Below, in pieces: positions 15,953 through 24,786 of a DNA stretch of 64,000 bases. Position numbers and translations under genes: made by a program. Below the pieces are notes generated by a model, which had not been told where the DNA came from, did no database searches, and saw only the letters and a list, made by a program, of their open reading frames with translations. Numbering within the stretch: position 1 is the first letter of the stretch; each line of letters starts with the position of its first letter. The DNA is from Couchioplanes azureus. Lineage in GTDB: Bacteria; Actinomycetota; Actinomycetes; Mycobacteriales; Micromonosporaceae. The DNA lies in NCBI RefSeq assembly GCF_014648355.1, contig NZ_BMQY01000006.1, positions 241,698 through 305,697 on the forward strand, written 5' to 3'.

Positions 15953-17877
15953 TACGCCAACCACCCCAGCTGGATCGCGAGGAACGCGCCGACGACCAGC
16001 ACGGCGCCGGTGAGCATGGACAACGCGTACGAGCGGACGAAACCGGTCTGCAGCCGGCGCAGGCGCCCCGAGCTGCCGCCGACGGCCGCCGCCAGGCCGT
16101 TCACCGCGCCGTCGATGCCCTTGTTGTCCAGGTAGACCAGGGCGCGGGTGAGGTAGATGCCGGGCCGTTCGAAGACCGCCTCGTTGAACGCGTCGGTGTA
16201 GAGGTTGCGCCGGGCCGCCCGCACCAGCGCGCCGGCCGGCTGCTCCTGCGGGGCGGTGCCGTTGCGGAACAGCATCCAGGCCAGCCCGGCGCCGGCCAGC
16301 GTGACGGCGATCGACAGGATCGTGATCGCCGTGTGGCCCAGGACCCCGTGCGGCTCGGCCTGCTCCTGGCCGAAGACCGGCTCGAGCCAGGTCGGCACCG
16401 AGGTGGACATGAGCCAGCCGGCGCCGATCGAGCCGAGCGCCAGCAGCATCAGCGGCACCGTCATGATCAACGGCGACTCGTGCGGCTCGTGGATGTCCTC
16501 GGTCCACCGCTTGGGGCCGTGGAAGGTGAGCACGAACAGCCGGGTCATGTAGAACGCGGTGAGACCGGCGCCGAGCAGCGCGGCCGTGCCGTAGAGCCAG
16601 GACGTCCAGTCCCCGCGCGCGAACGCCGCCACGATGATCGGCTCCTTGGAGAAGAAGCCGGACAGCGGCGGGATGCCGATGATGGCGAGCCAGCCCGTGG
16701 CGAACGTCAGCCAGGTCCACTTCATGTACTTGCTCAGGCCACCGAAGCGCCGGATGTCGACCTGGTCGTGCATGCCGTGCATGACCGAGCCGGCCCCGAG
16801 GAACATGTTGGCCTTGAAGAAGCCGTGCGCGAGCAGGTGGACGATGGCCAGCGCGTACGCCGCCCCGCCGAGCCCGACGCCGAGGAACATGTAGCCGATC
16901 TGGCTGACCGTGGACCAGGCGAGGACCCGCTTGATGTCGTCCTTGGCGGCGCCGATGATGCAGCCCATCAGCAGGGTGATCGCGCCGACGGTGACCACGA
17001 TCGTCTGGAGCGTGGCGTTCGCGGTGAAGATCGCGTGCGAGCGGGCGATCAGGTAGACGCCGGCGGTGACCATCGTCGCCGCGTGGATCAGGGCGGAGAC
17101 CGGGGTCGGGCCCTCCATGGCGTCGGGGAGCCAGGCCTGCAGCGGGAACTGGCCGGACTTACCCGCGGCGCCGAGCAGCAGCAGGATGCCCATGAGCAGC
17201 ACCGTGCCGCCGGACAGCGCGGACACCCCGCTGAAGACCTTGTCGTACTGGGTCGTGCCCAGCGTCGCGAACATCATGAAGATGCCGATGGCCAGGCCGG
17301 CGTCGCCGACCCGGTTCATCAGGAACGCCTTCTTGCCGGCGGTGGCCGCCGACGGCCGGTTGTACCAGAACGAGATCAGCAGGTACGACGCGAGACCCAC
17401 GCCCTCCCAGCCGAAGTAGAGCATCACGTAGTTGTTGCCGAGGACCAGCAGCAGCATGGCCGCGACGAAGAGGTTGAAGTACGCGAAGAACTTGCGACGC
17501 CCGGGGTCGTGCTCCATGTAGCCGACGGCGTACACGTGGATGAGCGATCCGACGCCGGTGATCAGCAGCACGAAGACGCCGGACAGCGGGTCGAACAGCA
17601 GCCCGAAGTCGACTTCCAGCTTGCCGACGACGATGAAGTCCCAGAGGCTCAGCTGGGCCGAGCGGTGCTCGGGATCCAGCCCGCGCAGCTGGAAGAACAT
17701 CGAAAGGCCGAGGACGAAGGTCGCCGCGACCGCCAGCACGCCGAGCCAGTGGCCCCACTTGTCCGACCTCTTGCCGAGCAGCAGGAGGACGGCCGCGCTG
17801 GCGAGCGGAATGGCGACAAGCAGCCAGATTCCGCTCAGAAGCCCCGTGGCGTGGGCGTACTCCACTGTCTGTTCCAC
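15952..17877 (-). CDS. nuoL: NADH-quinone oxidoreductase subunit L, 641 aa
   Basis: This is the largest antiporter-like membrane subunit of complex I. The core motifs are F-G-W-E-G-V-G-L-A-S-Y-L-L-I-S-F-W, F-P-L-Q-A-W-L-P-D-A-M-E-G-P-T-P-V-S-A-L-I-H-A-A-T-M-V and D-I-K-R-V-L-A-W-S-T-V-S-Q-I-G-Y. The C-terminal region holds the long lateral helix and an extra membrane segment. The GTG at 17877 starts the protein 12 nt after the nuoK stop, with a GGGG stretch upstream. The length is typical (about 610-640). Confidence 0.96.
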   Translation of the reverse strand: MEQTVEYAHATGLLSGIWLLVAIPLASAAVLLLLGKRSDKWGHWLGVLAVAATFVLGLSMFFQLRGLDPEHRSAQLSLWDFIVVGKLEVDFGLLFDPLSGVFVLLITGVGSLIHVYAVGYMEHDPGRRKFFAYFNLFVAAMLLLVLGNNYVMLYFGWEGVGLASYLLISFWYNRPSAATAGKKAFLMNRVGDAGLAIGIFMMFATLGTTQYDKVFSGVSALSGGTVLLMGILLLLGAAGKSGQFPLQAWLPDAMEGPTPVSALIHAATMVTAGVYLIARSHAIFTANATLQTIVVTVGAITLLMGCIIGAAKDDIKRVLAWSTVSQIGYMFLGVGLGGAAYALAIVHLLAHGFFKANMFLGAGSVMHGMHDQVDIRRFGGLSKYMKWTWLTFATGWLAIIGIPPLSGFFSKEPIIVAAFARGDWTSWLYGTAALLGAGLTAFYMTRLFVLTFHGPKRWTEDIHEPHESPLIMTVPLMLLALGSIGAGWLMSTSVPTWLEPVFGQEQAEPHGVLGHTAITILSIAVTLAGAGLAWMLFRNGTAPQEQPAGALVRAARRNLYTDAFNEAVFERPGIYLTRALVYLDNKGIDGAVNGLAAAVGGSSGRLRRLQTGFVRSYALSMLTGAVLVVGAFLAIQLGWLA

Positions 17878-17889
17878 GTGAAGGCCCCT

Positions 17890-18189
17890 TTAGTACTTGA
17901 GGAGGTTGGCGTCGTCGACGCTCGCCGAGCGCCGGGTACGGAAGATCGACATGATGATGGCGAGCCCCACCACGACCTCGGCCGCCGCGACCACCATCAC
18001 GAAGAACGAGATGATCTGGCCGTCCAGGCTGCCGTTGATCCGGCTGAAGGTCACCAGCGCGAGGTTCGCCGCGTTCAGCATCAGCTCGATGCACATGAAC
18101 AGGACGATCGCGTTGCGGCGTACCAGCACTCCGGCGGCGCCGATGGTGAACAGGATCGCCGCGAGTACGAGGTAGTAGTCAGGAGTCAC
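17890..18189 (-). CDS. nuoK: NADH-quinone oxidoreductase subunit K, 99 aa
   Basis: This is a small membrane subunit of complex I with three helices. It carries the two conserved buried glutamates in C-I-E-L-M-L-N-A-A-N-L and A-A-A-E-V-V-V-G-L-A, which lie in the proton path. The GTG at 18189 overlaps the nuoJ stop by 4 nt (GTGA). The length is normal for the family. Confidence 0.96.
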   Translation of the reverse strand: MTPDYYLVLAAILFTIGAAGVLVRRNAIVLFMCIELMLNAANLALVTFSRINGSLDGQIISFFVMVVAAAEVVVGLAIIMSIFRTRRSASVDDANLLKY

Positions 18190-18953
18190 TTCTCAGTCCC
18201 CTTGGGTGCGGCCTCACGCTCGGTCAGCTCGCGCACGGGCAGGATCGGCGAGAGGGTGCGCTCCGAGTCGTTGCCGTCCGGCAGCTTGCCCGCGACGGCG
18301 ACCGACATGGTGTTGGCGTAGACGCCCGGACCCGCCTTCGGACCGGGGTAGTTGCCCGGCCGGAACCGCTCCTTCATCCGGGTCACCTGGTCGACCTTCT
18401 CCAGCGAGGCGCGCTCCACGTGGGCGAGCACCATCGCGCCGACCGCGGCCGTGATCAGCAGCGCGGACGTGACCTCGAAGGCGAAGACGTACTTGGTGAA
18501 CAGCAGCCGCGCGATGCCCTGCACGTTGCCGACGGCGTTCGCCTCGGCCAGCCCCACCACCTCGCTGGCGCCGAGCGAGCGGGCGAGGCCGGTCGCGATC
18601 AGCGCACCGAACCCGGCGCCCAGCAGGATCGCCGCGATCCGCTGGCCGCGCAGCGTCTCGATGAGCGAGTCGGAGGCGTCCCGGCCGACGAGCATGAGCA
18701 CGAAGAGGAACAGCATCATGATCGCGCCGGTGTAGACGATGATCTGCACCGCGCCGAGGAACGGCGCGGCGTTGACCACGTAGAGGAAGCCCAGGCACAG
18801 CATCGTCAGCACGAGCCACAGTGCGGAGTGCACCGCGTTGCGCGCGAGCACCATGCCCAGCCCGCCGATGACGGCCAGCGAGCCCAGGATCCAGAAGCCC
18901 CAGGCCTCGGCGGTGGAGACCTGCGCGGCGGCGTCGGCCGCGAGCGCCATCAT
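18186..18953 (-). CDS. nuoJ: NADH-quinone oxidoreductase subunit J, 255 aa
   Basis: This is a membrane subunit of complex I. Five helices fill the first 165 residues, including the conserved V-Q-I-I-V-Y-T-G-A-I-M-M-L-F-L-F-V segment that contains the pi-bulge helix. The last 70 residues are a hydrophilic tail, common in actinobacterial NuoJ. Two ATG codons are adjacent; the one at 18953 overlaps the nuoI TGA (ATGA). The gene lies in the usual I-J-K-L order. Confidence 0.95.
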   Translation of the reverse strand: MMALAADAAAQVSTAEAWGFWILGSLAVIGGLGMVLARNAVHSALWLVLTMLCLGFLYVVNAAPFLGAVQIIVYTGAIMMLFLFVLMLVGRDASDSLIETLRGQRIAAILLGAGFGALIATGLARSLGASEVVGLAEANAVGNVQGIARLLFTKYVFAFEVTSALLITAAVGAMVLAHVERASLEKVDQVTRMKERFRPGNYPGPKAGPGVYANTMSVAVAGKLPDGNDSERTLSPILPVRELTEREAAPKGTEK

Positions 18954-19606
18954 CGGGTCACCTCCGCGGGCTGGTCGCCGGCGTTCTCGCGGCGCAGGGT
19001 GCCGGCCGTCTCCGGCCGGCCGCCCGCGGTGCCCGCGGTGGCGGCGTCCTGCGTGCCGGTCTCCGACCAGGGAGCCCGTTCGGCGCCGGCCGACGTGCCC
19101 GGGTTGGTGAGCGCGCCCACGTAGTAGTCCTTGTCGGTGTCGCCGAGGCGCATCGGGTGCGGCGGCTGCTCCATGCCCGGCAGCAGCGGCGCCAGCAGCT
19201 CCTTCTTGGTGAAGATGAGGTCCTGGCGGCTGTCGCGGGCCAGCTCGTACTCGTTGCTCATGGTCAGCGAGCGGGTCGGGCAGGCCTCGATGCACAGCCC
19301 GCAGAAGATGCAGCGGGCGTAGTTGATCTGGTAGATGCTGGCGTACCGCTCACCGGGCGAGAAGCGCATCTCCTCGGTGTTGTCGCCACCCTCGACGTAG
19401 ATCGCGTCCGCCGGGCAGGCCCAGGCGCACAGCTCGCAGCCGATGCACTTCTCCAGGCCGTCCGGGTGCCGGTTGAGGATGTGCCGCCCGTGGTAGCGCG
19501 GGGCCGGCTTCGGCGGCGAGAACGGATAGTCGGTCGTGATGACCTTGCGGAACATGTGCGCGAAGGTCACCCCGAAGCCCTTGAACGAGCCCGTGAACGT
19601 TCCCAC
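18950..19606 (-). CDS. nuoI: NADH-quinone oxidoreductase subunit I, 218 aa
   Basis: This is the peripheral-arm subunit that carries clusters N6a and N6b. Two 4Fe-4S motifs are intact: C54-x2-C57-x2-C60-x3-C64 and C99-x2-C102-x2-C105-x3-C109. A Pro/Ala/Thr-rich tail of about 60 residues after the ferredoxin fold is longer than in enterobacteria and probably disordered. The GTG at 19606 has an AAGGAGG ribosome site that lies inside the end of nuoH, and the gap between the genes is 1 nt. Confidence 0.95.
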   Translation of the reverse strand: MGTFTGSFKGFGVTFAHMFRKVITTDYPFSPPKPAPRYHGRHILNRHPDGLEKCIGCELCAWACPADAIYVEGGDNTEEMRFSPGERYASIYQINYARCIFCGLCIEACPTRSLTMSNEYELARDSRQDLIFTKKELLAPLLPGMEQPPHPMRLGDTDKDYYVGALTNPGTSAGAERAPWSETGTQDAATAGTAGGRPETAGTLRRENAGDQPAEVTR

Positions 19607-19607
19607 G

Positions 19608-20996
19608 TCACACCTCCTTGTCTGACGTGTCGTCCGGGCCGGGGTTCGTGCCGCCGACCGTGGCCGGCTGGCGTTCGGCGACCGCGCGCCGGGCGCGCGG
19701 GCTGGGCGGGACCTGCAGGTCCATCGGCGGGACCGGGAAGCTGCCCGGCGGCCGCGCCGCGAGCTGCTCCTCGATCGAGTACTCCCGCGGCTTCTTGCTC
19801 GCCGGCCAGAGCAGTGCGATGCCGAGCACCACCACCGCCGCGACGAGGTAGACCAGCCAGCGGGCGCCGCCGTCGACCCGGTCGTTGGTGACCCGCACGC
19901 CGGCGAGGAAGAGGATCCACACCAGGTTGACCGGGATCAGCACCTTCCAGCCGAAGCGCATGAACTGGTCGTAACGCATCCGGGGGAGCGTGGCCCGCAG
20001 CCAGATGAAGCCGAAGAGCAGGATCAGCACCTTGCCGAGCCACCACACCATCGGCCACCAGCCGGAGTTGGCGCCCTCCCAGAAGGTGGTGATCGGTGCC
20101 GGGGCGCGCCAGCCGCCGAGGAACAGCGTGGTGGCGAACGCCGAGACGGTGATCATGTTGATGTACTCGGCCAGGAAGAAGAGCGCGAACTTGAACGACG
20201 AGTACTCGGTGTGGAAGCCGCCGACCAGCTCGGACTCCGCCTCGGGCAGGTCGAAGGGCGCCCGGTTGGTCTCACCCACCGCGGCGATGCAGTAGATGAT
20301 GAAGCTGGGGAGCAGCAGGACCGCGTACCAGCTCGGCGCGGTCGGGTTCCAGCCGAGGATGTCGACGGTCGACTCGCCGTTGCCCGCCTGCGCCTTGACG
20401 ATCTGCGAGGTGGACATCGTGCCGGCGGTCATGAAGACGGCCACGATGGACAGGCCCATGGCGACCTCGTACGAGATCATCTGGGCGCTGGACCGCAGGC
20501 CGCCGAGGAGCGGGTAGGTCGAGCCGGACGCCCACCCGGCGAGCACCACGCCGTAGACGCTCATCGAGGAGCAGGCGAGCAGCACCAGCACCGAGACCGG
20601 CACGTCGGTGAGCTGCAGCGCGGTCTTGTGCCCGAAGATCGACACGACCGGTCCGAACGGGATCACCGAGAACGCGGTGAAGGCGCAGGTCGCCGAGATC
20701 ACCGGAGCGATGAAGTAGACCACCTTGTCGGCGGTCTTCGGGATGATCTCCTCCTTGAACGGCAGCTTGATGCCGTCCGTGAGGCTCTGCAACCAGCCCT
20801 TGGGCCCGACCTGGTTGGGGCCGGGCCGGACCGCCATCCGGGCCACGACCTTGCGCTCGTAGTTGATCGTGAAGAGCGTCAGCAGCAGCAGGATGACGAA
20901 GACGCCCAGCAGCTTGATGAGCGTGATCCACCAGACGTCGTTCTCGAACGTCTGGAGCGTCGGATCCTGCGCGGCCCCGAGAATCAGAGTGTTCAT
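19608..20996 (-). CDS. nuoH: NADH-quinone oxidoreductase subunit H, 462 aa
   Basis: This is the membrane subunit that forms much of the quinone-binding channel. The conserved loops are present: E-R-K-V-V-A-R-M-A-V-R-P-G-P-N-Q-V-G-P, then E-T-N-R-A-P-F-D-L-P-E-A-E-S-E-L-V-G-G-F-H-T-E-Y-S. It has eight hydrophobic helices and a C-terminal extension of about 60 residues (R-E-Y-S-I-E-E-Q-L-A-A-R-P-P-G-S onward) that is rich in Pro and probably cytoplasmic. The ATG at 20996 is 2 nt past the nuoG stop. Confidence 0.96.
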   Translation of the reverse strand: MNTLILGAAQDPTLQTFENDVWWITLIKLLGVFVILLLLTLFTINYERKVVARMAVRPGPNQVGPKGWLQSLTDGIKLPFKEEIIPKTADKVVYFIAPVISATCAFTAFSVIPFGPVVSIFGHKTALQLTDVPVSVLVLLACSSMSVYGVVLAGWASGSTYPLLGGLRSSAQMISYEVAMGLSIVAVFMTAGTMSTSQIVKAQAGNGESTVDILGWNPTAPSWYAVLLLPSFIIYCIAAVGETNRAPFDLPEAESELVGGFHTEYSSFKFALFFLAEYINMITVSAFATTLFLGGWRAPAPITTFWEGANSGWWPMVWWLGKVLILLFGFIWLRATLPRMRYDQFMRFGWKVLIPVNLVWILFLAGVRVTNDRVDGGARWLVYLVAAVVVLGIALLWPASKKPREYSIEEQLAARPPGSFPVPPMDLQVPPSPRARRAVAERQPATVGGTNPGPDDTSDKEV

Positions 20997-20998
20997 GG

Positions 20999-23470
20999 TT
21001 AGTTCACCCCTTGGGCGAGGACCGGGCCCGGCTTGCCGGCGCTGAGCCGGACCACCGCTCCCGAGGTGACGCCGAGGCTGCGGCGCAGCGTCGAGCCCGG
21101 CGAGTTCGTGGGCAGCCACACCACCTGCGGGGGCAGGTCCGTGATCGCGGCCGGCAGCGTGATCGCACCCCGGTCGGTGGCGACCGTGACGGCGTCGCCG
21201 TCGGCCACGCCGAGCGACCCGGCGAGGTCCTTGCCGAGGCGCACCAGCGGGGTCCGAGCGGTGCCGGCCAGCACCTCGTCGCCGTCGAGCAGCGTGCCGA
21301 GGTCGATCAGGTGGTGCCAGGTGGCGAGGACCGCCTCGCCGTCGGCGGGCCGCGGCGTCTCGCCCGCGGTGACCGCGGGCAGCGCCGGGCGCTCCGAGCG
21401 GCTCGCCGGCATGGATCCCAGCTCGCGCCGGATCGCGGCGACGTCGCCCGTCCCCAGCGTGACATCCATCAGCGCGGCGATGGCCTCCAGCACCCGGCCG
21501 TCGGTCATCGCGCCGGTCGGCAGCACCGTGCCGAACGTGCGCAGACGCCCCTCCCAGTCCATGAAGGTGCCGGACTTCTCGGCGGCCGGCGCGACCGGCA
21601 GCACCACGTCGGCGCGCCGGGTGACGGCGCTCTGCCGCAGCTCGACGCTGACCAGGAACGGCACCGCGTCCAGGGCCTGTTCGGCCAGGCGGGGGTCCGC
21701 GAGGTCGGCCGGGTCCACGCCGGCGACCAGCAGGGCGCCGAGCGTGCCGTCCGCCGCCGCGGCGACGATCGCGTCCGTGTCGCGGCCGACCGTGCCGGGC
21801 AGCGCGCCGGACTCGACGTCCCAGGCGGTGGCGAGCTCGGCCCGGGCCGCCGCGTCGGTGACCGGGCGGCCGCCGGGCAGCAGGTTGGGCAGGCAGCCGG
21901 CGTCGACGGCGCCGCGGTCACCCGCGCGCCGCGGCACCCAGGCCAGCCGGGCACCGGTGCGCGCGGCCAGCGCCGCCGCGGCGGAGAAGCCGCCGGGCAC
22001 GCTCGCCAGCCGCTCCCCCACGATCAGCAGGGAGCCGGGCGACGCCAGCGCGGCGGCCACCGTGGCGTCGCTGCCGAGCAGCCGCGCCTCGTCGCCGGGC
22101 ACGGCGGTGACCAGCGTCGCGCCGAGCTTCTGCAAGCCCCGGCTCAGGAACGGCGCGACGGCCGTGACCCGCAGCTTCTTCTTCCCGTGACCCTTGCGCA
22201 GGCGGAGGAAGAGGATCGGGCACTCCTCCTCGGGTTCCAGGGCGACGATGACCGCCGACGGCGCGTTCTCGACGTCGGAGTAGGTGACGTCGGTGACGCC
22301 GGCGACCGAGGCGGCCAGGAAGTCGGCCTCCTCCGCGGACAGCGGGCGCGCCCGGAAGTCGATGTCGTTGGTCCCCAGCGCCACCCGGGCGAACTTCGCG
22401 TAGGCGTACGCGTCCTCGACCGTGAGCCGGCCGCCGGTGAGCACACCGACGCCCCGTCCCTTGGCGGCGGACAGGCCCTCGGCCGCGGCCAGCAGCGCCT
22501 CGGACCAGGAGGCCTCGCGGAGCTCGCCGGTGGCGGCGTCGCGCACCAGCGGGGTGGTGATCCGGTCGTAGCCGGTGGTGTAGCGGAAGCCCCACCGGCC
22601 CTTGTCGCAGTTCCACTCCTCGTTGACCGCCGGGTCGTCGCCGGCCAGGCGGCGCAGCACCTTGCCGCGGCGGTGGTCGGCCCGCATGGCGCAGCCCGCC
22701 GCGCAGTGCTCGCACGTCGTCGGCGTGGAGACCAGGTCGAACGGGCGGGCCCGGAACCGGTACTGCTCGCCGGTGAGCGCGCCGACCGGGCAGATCTGGA
22801 TGGTGTTGCCGGAGAAGTACGAGTTGAAGGCGACGTCGCCCTCGCCCTCGCCGACCTGCCCGTCGCCGGTGCCCCGGCCGCCGAAGAAGTCGTCCCGGTA
22901 GACGTTGATCTGCTCGCCCGAGGAGCGGTCCATCAGGTCGATGAACTTGTCCCCGGCGATCTCCTCGGAGAACCGGGTGCAGCGCTGGCAGAGGATGCAC
23001 CGCTCGCGGTCCAGCAGCACCTGGCTGGAGATGTGGATCGGCTTCTCGTACTCGCGCTTGTGCTCGTGGAACCGCGAGTCCGACCGGCCGTTGGTCATCG
23101 CCTGGTTCTGCAGCGGGCACTCGCCGCCCTTGTCGCAGGTCGGGCAGTCGAGCGGGTGGTTGGCGAGCAGCAGCTCCATCACGCCGCCCTGCGCCTTGGC
23201 GGCGACCGGCGAGGTGAGCTGGGTCTTGACCACCATGCCCTCGGCGACCGTCTGGGTGCAGGAGGCGACCGGCTTGCGCTGGCCCTCCACCTCGACCAGG
23301 CACTGCCGGCAGGCGCCGGCCGGGGCCAGCAGCGGGTGGTCGCAGAACCGCGGGATCGCGATGCCCATCCGCTCGGCGACCCGGATGACCAGCTCGCCCT
23401 TGGCCGCGGTCACCTCGACCCCGTCGACGGTGAGCGTGACCTCGTCCGCTTTCTTGGCTACGTCGGTCAT
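20999..23470 (-). CDS. nuoG: NADH-quinone oxidoreductase subunit G, 823 aa
   Basis: This is the large peripheral-arm iron-sulfur subunit. The N-terminal 2Fe-2S ferredoxin domain shows C43, C54, C57 and C71. A His/Cys 4Fe-4S motif follows (H-P-L-D-C-P-T-C-D-K-G-G-E-C), then further clusters (C-I-L-C-Q-R-C with a distant C-P-V-G). A C-E-H-C-x3-C motif at about residues 245-255 introduces the molybdopterin-like domain (the N7 type of cluster). The remaining part is a molybdopterin oxidoreductase fold without catalytic cofactor. The ATG at 23470 shares a base with the nuoF stop (TGATG). Confidence 0.95.
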   Translation of the reverse strand: MTDVAKKADEVTLTVDGVEVTAAKGELVIRVAERMGIAIPRFCDHPLLAPAGACRQCLVEVEGQRKPVASCTQTVAEGMVVKTQLTSPVAAKAQGGVMELLLANHPLDCPTCDKGGECPLQNQAMTNGRSDSRFHEHKREYEKPIHISSQVLLDRERCILCQRCTRFSEEIAGDKFIDLMDRSSGEQINVYRDDFFGGRGTGDGQVGEGEGDVAFNSYFSGNTIQICPVGALTGEQYRFRARPFDLVSTPTTCEHCAAGCAMRADHRRGKVLRRLAGDDPAVNEEWNCDKGRWGFRYTTGYDRITTPLVRDAATGELREASWSEALLAAAEGLSAAKGRGVGVLTGGRLTVEDAYAYAKFARVALGTNDIDFRARPLSAEEADFLAASVAGVTDVTYSDVENAPSAVIVALEPEEECPILFLRLRKGHGKKKLRVTAVAPFLSRGLQKLGATLVTAVPGDEARLLGSDATVAAALASPGSLLIVGERLASVPGGFSAAAALAARTGARLAWVPRRAGDRGAVDAGCLPNLLPGGRPVTDAAARAELATAWDVESGALPGTVGRDTDAIVAAAADGTLGALLVAGVDPADLADPRLAEQALDAVPFLVSVELRQSAVTRRADVVLPVAPAAEKSGTFMDWEGRLRTFGTVLPTGAMTDGRVLEAIAALMDVTLGTGDVAAIRRELGSMPASRSERPALPAVTAGETPRPADGEAVLATWHHLIDLGTLLDGDEVLAGTARTPLVRLGKDLAGSLGVADGDAVTVATDRGAITLPAAITDLPPQVVWLPTNSPGSTLRRSLGVTSGAVVRLSAGKPGPVLAQGVN

Positions 23471-24786
23471 CAGTGCGCTCCTACCAGGGCCTTGGCGGAC
23501 AGCCGCGGGGCGGTCCGGCCCTCGATGTAGTCCAGGTAGTCCTGGCGGAAGTACTTCAGCGTGGACATGACCGGGGTGGCCGCACCGTCGCCCAGGCCGC
23601 AGAACGAGCGGCCGAAGATGTTGTCCGCGGTGTCCTGCAGGGTGTCCAGGTCCTGGTAGGTGCCTTCGCCGGAGAGGATCCGGCGGTACGTGCGCACCAT
23701 CCAGTAGTTGCCCTCGCGGCACGGCGTGCACTTGCCGCAGGACTCGTGGTGGTAGAACTCCAGCCAGCGCCAGGTGGCGTACACCGGGCAGTCCTGGTCG
23801 GAGAAGATCTGCATGGCCGTCGTGCCCAGGATCGAGCCCGCGGCCGCCACGCCCTCGAAGTCCATCGCGGTGTCGATGTGCTCGGCCGTGAGCAGCGGGG
23901 TCGAGGAGCCGCCCGGCGTCCAGAACTTCAGCTTGTGGCCGGGCTTCATGCCCCCCGCCAGCTCGATCAGCTCGCGCAGGGTGATGCCGAGGCCGCACTC
24001 GTACTGTCCCGGGTTGGCGATCCGGCCGGAGAGCGAGTAGATCATCGGCCCGGACGACTTCTCCGTGCCCATGCTCTTCCACCAGTCGGCCCCGCCCAAC
24101 ACGATGTACGGCACGCTGGCGATGGTCCCGACGTTGTTGACCACGGTCGGGCTGGCGTAGAGGCCGGCGACCGCGGGGAACGGCGGGCGCAGCCGGGGCT
24201 GGCCGCGGAAGCCCTCGAGCGAGTCGAGCAGCGCCGTCTCCTCGCCGCAGATGTACGCGCCCGCGCCGCTGTGCACGACCAGGTCCAGGTCGAACCCGGA
24301 GCCGAGGATGTTCTCGCCGAGGTAGCCCTTGGCGTACGCCTCGTTGACCGCGTGCCGCAGCCGGCGGGCGGCGTGCACGGCCTCGCCGCGGATGTAGATG
24401 TACGCCCGGCTGGCGCGGATCGCGTAGGCGGCGATGATCGCGCCCTCGATCAGCGAGTGCGGGTCGTACGTCATCAGCGGGAGGTCCTTGCAGGTGCCGG
24501 GCTCCCCCTCGTCGGCATTGATGACGAGGTAGTGCGGCTTGCCGTCGCCCTGCGGGATGAAGCCCCACTTGAGACCGGTCGGGAAGCCCGCGCCGCCCCG
24601 GCCGCGCAGGCCGGAGTCCTTGACGAGCTGGATCAGGTCGTCGGGGTGCACGTCCAGCGCCTTGCGGACCGCGGCGTACCCGTCGAGCCGCTCGTACGTC
24701 TCGATCTTCCAGGCGTCCGGCGAGAGCCAGCGCTTGGTCAGGACGGGGGTGAGCTTCTGGAGCACCTCAGGCCGTGGCTGGGTCAC
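23470..24786 (-). CDS. nuoF: NADH-quinone oxidoreductase subunit F, 438 aa
   Basis: This is the NADH-oxidising subunit with FMN and cluster N3. The Gly-rich NADH/FMN region G-R-G-G-A-G-F-P-T-G-L-K-W is at about residues 62-74, followed by N-A-D-E-G-E-P-G-T-C-K-D. The 4Fe-4S ligands are in E-S-C-G-K-C-T-P-C-R-E-G, with a distant cysteine in S-F-C-G-L-G-D-G. The GTG at 24786 overlaps the nuoE stop (GTGA), which couples the two subunits of the NADH dehydrogenase module. Confidence 0.96.
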   Translation of the reverse strand: MTQPRPEVLQKLTPVLTKRWLSPDAWKIETYERLDGYAAVRKALDVHPDDLIQLVKDSGLRGRGGAGFPTGLKWGFIPQGDGKPHYLVINADEGEPGTCKDLPLMTYDPHSLIEGAIIAAYAIRASRAYIYIRGEAVHAARRLRHAVNEAYAKGYLGENILGSGFDLDLVVHSGAGAYICGEETALLDSLEGFRGQPRLRPPFPAVAGLYASPTVVNNVGTIASVPYIVLGGADWWKSMGTEKSSGPMIYSLSGRIANPGQYECGLGITLRELIELAGGMKPGHKLKFWTPGGSSTPLLTAEHIDTAMDFEGVAAAGSILGTTAMQIFSDQDCPVYATWRWLEFYHHESCGKCTPCREGNYWMVRTYRRILSGEGTYQDLDTLQDTADNIFGRSFCGLGDGAATPVMSTLKYFRQDYLDYIEGRTAPRLSAKALVGAH